From the NCBI GenBank assembly GCA_017856985.1, contig JAFMEA010000021.1, positions 1 to 34,985 of the forward strand: a DNA stretch of 34,985 bases, given 5' to 3'. Within the stretch, counting starts at the first letter, position 1; each line of letters starts with the position of its first letter. This DNA is from Planktomarina sp. Its GTDB lineage: Bacteria > Pseudomonadota > Alphaproteobacteria > Rhodobacterales > Rhodobacteraceae. The position numbers and the translations under genes were made by a program. Under the pieces are notes generated by a model. That model was given only the letters and a program-made list of their open reading frames with translations. It was not told the DNA's origin and did no database searches. This document shows, one piece after another, positions 18,096-26,638 of this stretch.

Positions 18096-18511
18096 TACGA
18101 ACCTGTAGCTGTGACACCAGCGTTAAGGCGCTCCAAATCAAAAGCGCCCGGCAAGAGATCCGCTACCGTGGTAGTTTTTCTACTGCCACCAGCCGCTACC
18201 ATGGTCACCAATACATTTCCTTTGGCAAATTCTGAAATTTTCTGTCGACAACCCCCACAAGGCGAGGAAGGTTCATCACCACCGGACGCTACCGCCACTT
18301 CTGTTATCTCATATTCTCCCGCTAAACACATCGCCGCAATTGCACCCGCTTCAGCACAAGTACCCTCGGGATAAGCGACATTTTCCACATTACAACCAGC
18401 GAATATTGCGCCACTGGGTGTGCGTATTGCCGCGCCAACGTAAAACTTTGAATATGGGGCATGCGCGTTATTACGTGCAGACTTTGCAGCCTCAATTAAA
18501 TCTTCGTTCAT
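18095..18511 (-). CDS. cdd: Cytidine deaminase
   Basis: A 138-residue enzyme with the zinc site C52-A-E54 (in GTCAEAGA) and PC85GGC88RQ, and the substrate-binding NVENVAYPEG stretch. It converts (deoxy)cytidine to (deoxy)uridine, the entry step for pyrimidines in the operon cdd-deoA-deoB-add-upp. The start has a strong AGAGGT ribosome site seven bases upstream, and it is the promoter-proximal gene of the operon. Confidence 0.96.
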   Translation of the reverse strand: MNEDLIEAAKSARNNAHAPYSKFYVGAAIRTPSGAIFAGCNVENVAYPEGTCAEAGAIAAMCLAGEYEITEVAVASGGDEPSSPCGGCRQKISEFAKGNVLVTMVAAGGSRKTTTVADLLPGAFDLERLNAGVTATGS

Positions 18512-18536
18512 ATTAGTACCTCTAAATATTTTGTTA

Positions 18537-18554
18537 AAAAGCGTAAGACACGCT
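18537..18554 (-). terminator. Small hairpin with T run, end of the cupin transcript or cdd leader attenuator
   Basis: On the minus strand AGCGT, a 5-base loop and ACGCT are followed directly by TTTT. It lies about 60 bp after the cupin-protein stop and 28 bp before the cdd start, so it could end the cupin transcript or lie in the cdd leader. The stem has only 5 bp. Confidence 0.4.
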
Positions 18555-18612
18555 AAAGCGAATTATTTCTTCTAAAACGGATACTTCACCCTACGTCTGT
18601 TTAATTACAACC

Positions 18613-19698
18613 TTAATTCACTTGCGTTTTAAAATCACCGGGCAAACTCACTTCTAGTAATTCGATATCATTTGAGGGGTTTGCATAACGCACCTTCATT
18701 TGGGGGGGGATTACAAAAGCATCTCCTGATTTCAATTCTTGAGCCGGTTGGTTTTCTCCCTCCAATGTAAGGCTTCCTTCCAGCACAAAACTGAAGTGAA
18801 TATCACTTGTATGCGAAGCCCAGACAGGAATACCTTTACCGCGCTTGATCACATGAACTGAAGCAACGCCCTGTGTGTTTTCACAAATCGTTGTATCGCG
18901 TGAGATAAATCCTGGTAGCCGCGATTGAGCCCAATCGGCATCTAAAGCCTTTGAGTGGACAAATTTCTGCCTGCTAAATTCTCGCTCTGGCAGGAAGTTT
19001 GGAGTTGGAAGCTCCAAATCATGATCAATTGTGGTAACGTGTTCAGCTGGAACTCCAATCTCTATTACCTCAATATTATCGCTGGCAAAAAGGACCCTAT
19101 GTCTTATTTCTGGTGGCTGTATTACACAGTTGCCAGCGTGTAACCTAAATGGTGGGCCCTGATCTTCGTATACAAGGTCGACCCAACCCCGGTAACAATA
19201 AATCAGTTGAAATCCAACTGAATGAAAATGCACCATGTCAGGTACAGGACCACCATCTGGGATCCGGATATGACTTGCTATTATTGAACCACCAAGGCGA
19301 CTAGGAACTAAATCACGATAATGCATTCCCGCCCGGCCAATTACCCAAGACGCCTGGTCAGTCATTTTGCGTACGACAAACTCGTGTGAAGTTGGCGGCA
19401 TCACCACAGGTGCTGCCAGTGGCAAAATCTCTATGCGAGTACCATTTGGGGCCAAAAGGCTAGTCTCTCCACCTGCTATTAGAATGGGGTCATCACACAT
19501 AATCCGTAAGACGCCCGGCCCTACATCTGCTCCGTTTTGAATTCGCACTCGAAGACCAAAACCAGAAAAAACGGCAACTTTAGGGTCATCCGCTGGAAAT
19601 ATTTCGTCCATCCGCATACCTAAAACTTTAGTAAAAAACGGAATGTCGTCCCTTAATTCTTTAGTAGACAAGAGCACTTCGGCACGGATGTTCTGCAT
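18613..19698 (-). CDS. VOC domain plus tandem cupin domains, function unknown
   Basis: About 361 residues from the ATG at 19698, preceded by AGGGTG; a GTG at 19710 would add four residues. Three parts can be seen: an N-terminal vicinal-oxygen-chelate (glyoxalase-like) module over about residues 4-100, then a cupin near 150-230 with VHFHSVGFQLIY and IRHRV (HxH, Q and H possible metal ligands), and a second cupin near 285-360 (SHTSDIHFSFVLEG) lacking the last histidine. This looks like a metal-dependent dioxygenase or isomerase with one live and one degenerate cupin. I do not recognise the substrate. It is divergent from propionyl-CoA synthetase. Confidence 0.75.
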   Translation of the reverse strand: MQNIRAEVLLSTKELRDDIPFFTKVLGMRMDEIFPADDPKVAVFSGFGLRVRIQNGADVGPGVLRIMCDDPILIAGGETSLLAPNGTRIEILPLAAPVVMPPTSHEFVVRKMTDQASWVIGRAGMHYRDLVPSRLGGSIIASHIRIPDGGPVPDMVHFHSVGFQLIYCYRGWVDLVYEDQGPPFRLHAGNCVIQPPEIRHRVLFASDNIEVIEIGVPAEHVTTIDHDLELPTPNFLPEREFSRQKFVHSKALDADWAQSRLPGFISRDTTICENTQGVASVHVIKRGKGIPVWASHTSDIHFSFVLEGSLTLEGENQPAQELKSGDAFVIPPQMKVRYANPSNDIELLEVSLPGDFKTQVN

Positions 19699-19725
19699 AG
19701 TTTGGTTCACCCTATTAACAAGTAG

Positions 19726-19743
19726 ATAAAATATACATTTTAT
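19726..19743. promoter_or_regulatory. Perfect inverted repeat ATAAAAT-N4-ATTTTAT
   Basis: An 18-bp palindrome with 7-bp perfect arms around ATAC, 27 bp upstream of the VOC-cupin start in the divergent gap to prpE. Position and symmetry suggest an operator (for example for a GntR-type regulator), but AT-rich repeats arise by chance in this genome. Confidence 0.35.
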
Positions 19744-19881
19744 GAGTTTGACATCTGTTATGATAGCACATCAGTTACTTAAATAAACCCGTGGCCATAA
19801 CCTGTTTCGATCATGCAAAACTGCGAAACATGCACCAGAATTAGCCCAAGAATAAAAATAAAAACTGAGGGGATCCAATAA

Positions 19882-21768
19882 GTGTCATTTAAAGATGTTT
19901 ACGAAGGTTGGAAATCTAACCCTGAAGGTTTTTGGATGAAAGCCGCAGAGAGTATAGATTGGATAAAGCCACCCTCTAAGGCACTTTGGGATGATGACGC
20001 TCCTTTTTATGAGTGGTTTAAAGATGCAAAGGTTAACACCTGCTATAACGCTGTGGATCGACATGTCATATCAGGGTGCGGGGACCAAATAGCTATTATT
20101 TATGATAGTCCTCTAACCAATAAAAAAAGTAAAACTACATATTCAGAGTTAAAATCCCAAGTAGCGGCATTCGCAGGGGGCTTGGCCGCCAAGGGAATCA
20201 CTGTAGGGGACCGAGTAATAATATATATGCCTATGGTACCAGAGGCTCTGATAGCTATGCTTGCCTGTGCTCGAATAGGTGCAATTCATTCAGTTGTATT
20301 CGGTGGCTTCGCAGCCAATGAACTCGCCGTCCGAATTGATGATGCCACACCCAAGGCAATAATTTCAGGATCTTGTGGAGTGGAGCCTGATCGTATCGTT
20401 GAATACAAACCACTTCTAGACAGCGCTATCGAAATAGCTCACCACAAACCTGAATTTAACGTAATTTTCCAACGACCTGAATGTATAGCTGATCTTGGGA
20501 CAATTGATGTGGAATGGAATGCGTTGCAGGCAGGTACAAAACCTGCGCCATGCGTACCAGTTTCCGGTGACCATCCTGTTTATATTTTGTACACGTCAGG
20601 TACAACGGGAGCACCTAAGGGTGTGGTGCGTCCCACAGCTGGACATTTAGTTGCCCTGCATTGGACCATGAAAAATATTTACAATGTTAACCCTGGTGAA
20701 GTTTTTTGGGCCGCTTCCGACGTGGGTTGGGTGGTGGGTCACTCCTATATTTGTTACGCTCCCCTAATTCATGGAAACACAACTGTTGTATTTGAGGGCA
20801 AGCCAGTGGGTACGCCAGATGCTAGTACATTTTGGCGCGTCATTCAGGAGCACAATGTGCGCAGTTTTTTCACGGCACCAACAGCGTTCCGAGCAATCAA
20901 GCGCGATGATCCAACCGGCGCAATGATCAAAAAATTTGATATGGCAGGTCTGCGCGCGCTCTATCTTGCCGGGGAAAGGGCAGATCCTGACACTATTGCT
21001 TGGGCCCAGAGCGTCATGGGTGTCCCAGTATATGACCATTGGTGGCAAACAGAAACTGGCTATACAATTGCGGGTAATCCAGCTGGGATAGAAAAAATGC
21101 CCGTTAAGATTGGATCTGCAACTGTTGCAATGCCCGGATATGATGTTCGAATTTTAGATGAAGGTGGTCAGCAAGTTAAGCCAGGCGAATTGGGTTCGAT
21201 AGCTATAAAGCTTCCACTCCCACCCGGCACCTTGCCCACACTTTGGAATGCACCAGAGCGAATGCTAAAATCATACCTAACTACCTTCCCGGGTTATTAC
21301 GAAACCGGTGACGCTGGCAGCATAGATAATGATGGGTATCTTTACATAATGTCTCGCACTGATGATGTCATTAATGTTGCCGGCCACCGCCTCTCTACCG
21401 GTGCCATAGAGGAAGTTTTAGCGAACCATCCTGACGTGGCAGAATGCGCGGTAATTGGCGTTGCAGATGAATTGAAAGGGCAACTGCCTCTTGGCTTTGT
21501 ATGCCTCAACAATGGGTGTAATCGTTCCCAAGCTGACATAGTCTTAGAAGTTATCGGCCTTGTTCGGAAAAAAATTGGCCCAGTTGCTGCATTTAAATTG
21601 GCCTGTGTCGTCGATCGACTTCCCAAAACACGTTCAGGGAAGATCCTCCGCGCAACAATGGCAAGCATCGCGGACAGCAAACCCTTCAAGGCACCCGCAA
21701 CAATTGACGATCCAATAATTTTGGATGAAATACGAAGTGCACTTCAATCGCTAGGTTTTGCTAAATAA
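19882..21768 (+). CDS. prpE: Propionyl-CoA synthetase
   Basis: A 628-residue AMP-forming ligase of PrpE length, beginning at a GTG with GAGGGGA upstream; SFKDVYEGW is a typical PrpE N-terminus. Motifs include TSGTTGAPKGV, DHWWQTETGYTI, YYETGDAG and catalytic K587 in PKTRSGKILRATM. It makes propionyl-CoA from propionate, CoA and ATP. Acetyl-CoA synthetase is close, but the length and the KDVYEGW opening favour PrpE. The 2-methylcitrate cycle genes prpB and prpC, and the propionyl-CoA carboxylase genes, are not in the window. Confidence 0.9.
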   Translation: MSFKDVYEGWKSNPEGFWMKAAESIDWIKPPSKALWDDDAPFYEWFKDAKVNTCYNAVDRHVISGCGDQIAIIYDSPLTNKKSKTTYSELKSQVAAFAGGLAAKGITVGDRVIIYMPMVPEALIAMLACARIGAIHSVVFGGFAANELAVRIDDATPKAIISGSCGVEPDRIVEYKPLLDSAIEIAHHKPEFNVIFQRPECIADLGTIDVEWNALQAGTKPAPCVPVSGDHPVYILYTSGTTGAPKGVVRPTAGHLVALHWTMKNIYNVNPGEVFWAASDVGWVVGHSYICYAPLIHGNTTVVFEGKPVGTPDASTFWRVIQEHNVRSFFTAPTAFRAIKRDDPTGAMIKKFDMAGLRALYLAGERADPDTIAWAQSVMGVPVYDHWWQTETGYTIAGNPAGIEKMPVKIGSATVAMPGYDVRILDEGGQQVKPGELGSIAIKLPLPPGTLPTLWNAPERMLKSYLTTFPGYYETGDAGSIDNDGYLYIMSRTDDVINVAGHRLSTGAIEEVLANHPDVAECAVIGVADELKGQLPLGFVCLNNGCNRSQADIVLEVIGLVRKKIGPVAAFKLACVVDRLPKTRSGKILRATMASIADSKPFKAPATIDDPIILDEIRSALQSLGFAK

Positions 21769-21782
21769 GTTGTCGCCGTTAC

Positions 21783-22556
21783 TTAAGCAAACTGCTCCTG
21801 GATGAGCCTCTCTTCCAAGCCATGTCCAGGATCAAACAAAAGACGATGCTCAATATCTCCAGCACTCTCGATCTCAACAGTGACCACGTCCTGAACAGAT
21901 CGACTGTCCGCATCTGCCATAACGGGTCTCTTTTGAGGTTCAATTATTTCAAATCTCACTTTTGCATTTTTTGGTAGGACGGCACCTCGCCACCTTCGAG
22001 GCCGAAACGCAGCCATGGCCGTGATGGCCAAAACTTCGCAGCCAATCGGCAAGATCGGCCCGTGCGCTGAATAATTGTAGGCCGTTGAACCTGCGGGCGT
22101 TGCAACCAAAGCTCCATCACAGTGCAGCTCACTGAGCCGCAGTCGATCATCAACAAAGATTTTTAATTTTGCTGCCTGAGGGCCCTGCCTTAAAAGTGAA
22201 ACTTCGTTGATGGCAAGCTCTGTGTGGGTAATGCCATCGGCACATGTAGCATGCATACGCAGAGGATTAATTACTGCCTCTTCTGCATCAGCCAGTCGAT
22301 CTGTCAGATGCTCCAGTGAAAATTCATTCATCAGAAACCCAACAGTACCCCGGTTCATCCCATATACTGGAATATTTAGATGCTGAGTTGAATTTAACGT
22401 CTCCAACATAAAGCCATCACCACCTAGGGCGACAATAACATCAGCTTTGCCTAACTCACAGTCACCAAATTGGTTTACAAATGTACTCTTTGCTGACTGA
22501 GCAACCTCTGTACTGCTGGCTAAAAAAGAAATACGTTTACGGTCTGTCGCAGGCAT
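21783..22556 (-). CDS. nadK: NAD kinase
   Basis: A 257-residue protein with GGDGFMLETL (GGDG at 45-48), NRGTVGFLMNEF and the CDGALVATPAGSTAYNYSAHGPILP region, shown here as landmarks of the NADK fold. It phosphorylates NAD+ to NADP+. It is convergent with prpE (14 bp apart) and divergent from glyA. Length is typical of alphaproteobacterial enzymes. Confidence 0.95.
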   Translation of the reverse strand: MPATDRKRISFLASSTEVAQSAKSTFVNQFGDCELGKADVIVALGGDGFMLETLNSTQHLNIPVYGMNRGTVGFLMNEFSLEHLTDRLADAEEAVINPLRMHATCADGITHTELAINEVSLLRQGPQAAKLKIFVDDRLRLSELHCDGALVATPAGSTAYNYSAHGPILPIGCEVLAITAMAAFRPRRWRGAVLPKNAKVRFEIIEPQKRPVMADADSRSVQDVVTVEIESAGDIEHRLLFDPGHGLEERLIQEQFA

Positions 22557-22656
22557 TTTGGAAACTCCATTTCTGCACCCTATGCCAGTGCAGCATTAAA
22601 ACGCAAGTGAGGCCCAGGGACAAGAAATTTAGGTCAATAAGTCGCGCTACTAATCT

Positions 22657-22686
22657 TTGACATTTCTTATCGGAAACAAGCATAAG
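22657..22686 (+). promoter_or_regulatory. Candidate sigma-70 promoter of glyA
   Basis: A perfect TTGACA is followed after 18 bp by CATAAG, about 28 bp before the glyA ATG, which itself has AAGGA nine bases upstream. The -35 is convincing and the -10 poor. No glycine or SAM riboswitch was recognised in this leader. Confidence 0.35.
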
Positions 22687-22714
22687 CAACTAACAGAGCT
22701 AAGGAAACAAGAAA

Positions 22715-23995
22715 ATGACAGTCAGCAATCACAACTTTTTTAATGCAGATTTGGCAAATACTGATGCAGCTCTAGCAAAGGCAATTGACCAAGAGCTTGA
22801 GCGTCAGCGCGATGAAATTGAGCTTATAGCTTCTGAAAACATTGTATCCAAAGCTGTTTTGCAGGCGCAGGGGTCAGTTATGACCAACAAATATGCTGAA
22901 GGATATGCCGGGCGTCGTTATTACGGCGGTTGTGAATATGTGGACATTGCAGAAACTCTTGCGATAGAGCGTGCCTGCCAGCTTTTCAATTGTGGGTTCG
23001 CGAACGTCCAACCTAACTCTGGCAGCCAGGCCAACCAAGGCGTTTTTCAAGCACTTTTGCAACCAGGCGATACCATCCTGGGAATGTCCCTTGATGCCGG
23101 CGGCCACCTATCCCACGGTGCCGCACCAAACCAATCAGGCAAATGGTTTAATGCAATACAATATGGCGTACGTCGACAAGATAATCGCCTCGACTATGAT
23201 CAAGCTCAAGCGCTCGCTACAGAACATAAGCCCAAGCTGATTATTGCGGGGGGATCTGCAGTTCCACGACAAATTGACTTAAAGCGTATGCGCGAAATTG
23301 CTGACAGTGTGGGTGCCTATTTGCATGTCGACATGGCGCACTTTGCAGGTCTCGTCGCCGGTGGTGAGCATCCAAGTCCGTTCCCCCATGCCCACGTGGC
23401 AACAACCACAACACACAAGACACTACGCGGACCACGCGGTGGAATGATTTTGACTGACGATGAAACATTGGCGAAAAAGTTTAATTCTGCCATTTTTCCA
23501 GGCATACAAGGCGGGCCCTTAATGCATGTTATTGCCGCAAAGGCGGTTGCATTTGGTGAGGCACTACAGCCTGAATTTAAAATATACATTCAAAATGTGA
23601 TTAAAAATGCACAGGCACTCTCCGATCAGTTGATAAAAGGTGGCTTAGATACAGTTACTCACGGTACAGATACACATGTCGTACTTGTAGATTTGCGCCC
23701 CAAAGGCGTGAAGGGGAATGCAACTGAAAAAGCTCTTGGTCGCGCCCGTATTACTTGTAATAAGAATGGTGTTCCATTTGATCCTGAGAAGCCGATGGTC
23801 ACGAGCGGAATTAGATTGGGTAGTCCAGCGGGAACAACTCGTGGTTTTGGTGAAGAGGAATTTCGTCAAATTGCCGACTGGATTATAGAAGTTGTTGATG
23901 GGTTGGCAAAAAACGGTGAAGACGCAAATCATGCCGTGGAAGAAAAAGTTAAAGCTGAAGTTGGTTTATTATGTGCAAAGTTCCCACTCTACTAA
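22715..23995 (+). CDS. glyA: Serine hydroxymethyltransferase
   Basis: A 426-residue PLP enzyme of usual length. The PLP lysine is K235 in [37 protein letters not shown] and [19 protein letters not shown] are signature stretches, and the C-terminal [15 protein letters not shown] is present. It interconverts serine and glycine with tetrahydrofolate, the main one-carbon source. The gene stands alone between nadK and a convergent VOC gene. Confidence 0.97.
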   Translation: MTVSNHNFFNADLANTDAALAKAIDQELERQRDEIELIASENIVSKAVLQAQGSVMTNKYAEGYAGRRYYGGCEYVDIAETLAIERACQLFNCGFANVQPNSGSQANQGVFQALLQPGDTILGMSLDAGGHLSHGAAPNQSGKWFNAIQYGVRRQDNRLDYDQAQALATEHKPKLIIAGGSAVPRQIDLKRMREIADSVGAYLHVDMAHFAGLVAGGEHPSPFPHAHVATTTTHKTLRGPRGGMILTDDETLAKKFNSAIFPGIQGGPLMHVIAAKAVAFGEALQPEFKIYIQNVIKNAQALSDQLIKGGLDTVTHGTDTHVVLVDLRPKGVKGNATEKALGRARITCNKNGVPFDPEKPMVTSGIRLGSPAGTTRGFGEEEFRQIADWIIEVVDGLAKNGEDANHAVEEKVKAEVGLLCAKFPLY

Positions 23996-24012
23996 ATAAA
24001 ACTACATTTCTG

Positions 24013-24042
24013 GGCTGGACTTAAAAAAAAGTTCATCCAGCC
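24013..24042. terminator. Bidirectional terminator hairpin after glyA
   Basis: GGCTGGA and TCCAGCC give a 7-bp GC-rich stem around an A-rich loop in which ACTT/AAGT can pair further. It is 18 bp past the glyA stop and just before the stop of the convergent VOC gene, so it can serve both. Confidence 0.55.
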
Positions 24043-24049
24043 AAAAGCA

Positions 24050-24634
24050 TTACTTTTCCGTTTTGGGGTTTGACAGGCTTGGTACATCTCTATGTGCTAG
24101 TTTAGCTAATGCATCAGCGACATGAATATCGGAAATAGATAAATCACCATTCGCCACGCGAATACGGTGCGCTTCAAATAAAACTCGTGCACGACTTACA
24201 CCTTGGGGAGATGTAAATTTGTATGCAGCCAGTTCAATCAATAGCCCCAACGGTTCTCGAAAATAAATAGAAGTCATAAAACCTCTATCCTTCAAACCTG
24301 AGTGCCCAATGCCCAGGCTATCTAGCTTTTCTGGCAGATGAATTGATACAGCCTGGCTCACCTCGAATGCTAAGTGGTGCACCGCACCAGGCACCATTGG
24401 TGTGTTTCCTTTTCGAGGTTCTCTCGTCTCATCACAGAAAACAGTAATTAAGCGATCATCACCCGGATCAAAATAAAGATGGCTTTCCTCTGGGTTATCA
24501 AGATTGGGCTGCTCAAAAATAAAAGGCATTCCAAGTACACCTTCCCAGAAATCTAAAGTAATCTGCCTTCCCGCACCGGTAAGTGTGATGTGATGAAGCC
24601 CCTGCGTGGGGATGGTGTGTTTATGAGTAACCAT
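24050..24634 (-). CDS. VOC family (extradiol dioxygenase/glyoxalase-like) protein
   Basis: A 194-residue protein starting at MVTHKHTIPT, chosen because AAGG lies eight bases upstream (the longer frame to 24667 lacks a site). Two beta-alpha-beta-beta-beta modules are visible; H15 (GLHHITL), H87 (AVHHLAFEV) and E134 (LLIELA) match the 2-His-1-carboxylate metal triad of type I extradiol dioxygenases and ring-cleaving relatives. The C-terminal 50 residues are an extra helical tail. Reaction and substrate cannot be read. It is divergent from an alpha/beta hydrolase, 76 bp apart. Confidence 0.75.
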   Translation of the reverse strand: MVTHKHTIPTQGLHHITLTGAGRQITLDFWEGVLGMPFIFEQPNLDNPEESHLYFDPGDDRLITVFCDETREPRKGNTPMVPGAVHHLAFEVSQAVSIHLPEKLDSLGIGHSGLKDRGFMTSIYFREPLGLLIELAAYKFTSPQGVSRARVLFEAHRIRVANGDLSISDIHVADALAKLAHRDVPSLSNPKTEK

Positions 24635-24710
24635 CGTTATTACCTTAATAAGATTTTTCACTCTCATAACTGGGCTAGCCAGTCATTGAAAGCCATCATA
24701 AGTTATCACC

Positions 24711-25463
24711 ATGTTAAATATGATTTCGCACGGAAACCATTCAGGTACACCACTGGTTATTGCCCACGGCTTATTTGGTTCAGGACGAAATTGGGGTGTA
24801 ATTGCCAGGCGACTGTCCGATAAGCGGCGAGTTTTTACCCTCGACATGCGCAATCATGGCAGCAGTCCATGGCTACCGGATCACAGTTACGCGGCAATGG
24901 CCGCTGACCTATCTGAGGTTATCACTAAGATCGACGAACCCATCGACCTACTCGGCCACTCGATGGGAGGAAAAGCTTCAATGCTGGCCGCCCTGACAAA
25001 TGCACCCATTCGACGTTTAATTGTCGCTGATATTGCGCCTGTGGCATACGCACATACCCAACAAACCTTAATTGATGCAATGCAAGCGTTGCCCATAGCC
25101 AACCTCAGTTCACGCCGAGACGCTGACGCAGCGCTCGAAAAGACAGTCAACGATCCGAATGTTCGCAGCTTTTTATTGCAAAGCTTGAACTTAAGAGAGT
25201 GCAAATGGCTACTAAACCTTGATGTTTTAACAGAATTCATGCCGCAAATCATTGGCTTCCCTGAAATATCTGGGAAATTCAATAGGCCAACATTATTCCT
25301 AGCGGGTGGGAATTCTGATTATGTCCAAAGAGACCACCGGTCAAAAATTAAAACCTTGTTTCCAAATGCCCATTTTGCCAAAATTCCTAATGCAGGGCAC
25401 TGGTTGCACGCCGAACGGCCTAGGGCATTTGAAGCGGCGGTTAGGGTGTTCTTGGCGGAATAG
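24711..25463 (+). CDS. Alpha/beta hydrolase, YbfF-like esterase
   Basis: A 250-residue protein of the short esterase group. It has the oxyanion HGLFGSGRNW (H19-G20), nucleophile S84 in GHSMGG, a likely acid D203 and catalytic H230 in NAGHWLHAE. DMRNHGSSPW is typical of the YbfF/acyl-CoA esterase branch. It hydrolyses small esters or acyl-CoA thioesters; substrate unknown. Its start has no strong ribosome site. It is convergent with the downstream permease. Confidence 0.88.
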   Translation: MLNMISHGNHSGTPLVIAHGLFGSGRNWGVIARRLSDKRRVFTLDMRNHGSSPWLPDHSYAAMAADLSEVITKIDEPIDLLGHSMGGKASMLAALTNAPIRRLIVADIAPVAYAHTQQTLIDAMQALPIANLSSRRDADAALEKTVNDPNVRSFLLQSLNLRECKWLLNLDVLTEFMPQIIGFPEISGKFNRPTLFLAGGNSDYVQRDHRSKIKTLFPNAHFAKIPNAGHWLHAERPRAFEAAVRVFLAE

Positions 25464-25467
25464 CACT

Positions 25468-25484
25468 AAGACTGCAAAGTCTTT
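25468..25484. terminator. Hairpin between convergent hydrolase and permease genes
   Basis: AAGACT, GCAA loop and AGTCTT form a perfect 6-bp stem followed by T on the plus strand, in the 34-bp gap between convergent stops. Short but well placed. Confidence 0.4.
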
Positions 25485-25497
25485 ATGCAACGATTAA

Positions 25498-26406
25498 TCA
25501 GTTGTGAACCTGCTCTCTTAGGAAGATGTAGTAAGTTGAGGCTATAATAATAAAAGTACCAATCAGAAATTTTACCGTAATAACTTCACCAAAGAATAAT
25601 ATACCCACACACACAGCAAACGGAATGGATAAGTAGTGAAGAGGTGCAAGGACTGAGGCCTCAGCGTACATATGACTTTGGGCCAAAAAGAATTGCTGGA
25701 AACTCGCTATTACGCCCAGGGTAATAAAAACGTAAATAGCCTGGGAACCATCTAAATTTATAAGTGGCGTAAACCCACCAAAAATATAGGTTAAAATACC
25801 AGCCAAAACTATACCTACCGAGTTATACCAGATTGCTGTGGAAACTGGCGGGTCACTGCGCCCCAGTATTCTTAAATAGACGAACATTAAGGCAGCAAAC
25901 AGGGCGCCAAGGAGAGCAAATATAGCACCCCAAATATTAAGCTCAGGATTGATCGGTAGCAATAACACTAGAACACCAAAAAATCCAAGGATAACAGAAC
26001 CCAACCGTCTTACCCCTACCTGCTCTTTAGCAATCACAACTGAGAGGCCAGTGATGAAGATTGGCATTGTCATTAATAGCGCAGTAGCAAGACTAATATC
26101 GATTTTAGTTATTGCTAAAAACCACATTAATAGGCCAAGAAATCCAAAGCTAGACCTCAGAGCTAGCCCCTTAATATTTTGAATTTTTAGGAAGTTATAT
26201 CCTCTAGTATAAACCGCATACGCGACAAGCAGTGGAAGACAAAATAAGTACCTAAAAAACAAAATCAGAAATACTGAAAAGTCAGGCTGAAGAATTTTTA
26301 CTATACTTGCGAGGACAAAGGTGACAAAAATTTCTGCAATAAGGTAAAGCCCGCCCACCTTATTATTTTTCTGAGTTAAATCAGGCATCACCAAAAGTAT
26401 TTCCAC
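25498..26406 (-). CDS. EamA/DMT family permease
   Basis: A 302-residue protein with about 10 membrane segments and two EamA repeats; it is the second DMT permease in the window and not closely similar to the one at 10350-11246. Substrate unknown. The start is 232 bp from the stop of the photolyase-like gene on the same strand; that gap (26407-26638) is AT-rich and shows no gene, clear promoter or terminator. Confidence 0.85.
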   Translation of the reverse strand: MEILLVMPDLTQKNNKVGGLYLIAEIFVTFVLASIVKILQPDFSVFLILFFRYLFCLPLLVAYAVYTRGYNFLKIQNIKGLALRSSFGFLGLLMWFLAITKIDISLATALLMTMPIFITGLSVVIAKEQVGVRRLGSVILGFFGVLVLLLPINPELNIWGAIFALLGALFAALMFVYLRILGRSDPPVSTAIWYNSVGIVLAGILTYIFGGFTPLINLDGSQAIYVFITLGVIASFQQFFLAQSHMYAEASVLAPLHYLSIPFAVCVGILFFGEVITVKFLIGTFIIIASTYYIFLREQVHN

Positions 26407-26638
26407 TTTTTATTTAAACAAAGCGACCTGGTGATTGATGTCAGATAATCAATATCACTGTAAGCCAGCATAAAACTCTACAATTCAGTTAAACAGGACC
26501 ACAAGAATACAACACATACAATGTTTTACTCTTTTATTAACAACCCAAAATACTCGAAGTTAAATAGTCATTATAAATATCTAAGCCCAGCTGTGATATG
26601 CTGTAATCATAGTAATAAAAAAATATTTGGATTTTAAA

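Noticed and set aside
22557-22714. Glycine, SAM or THF riboswitch upstream of glyA
   Set aside because: No conserved stems or core sequences of these classes could be recognised; only a -35-like TTGACA is clear.
26407-26638. Small gene or RNA in the longest gap
   Set aside because: AT-rich with no ORF, tRNA-like fold or strong hairpin that I could support.
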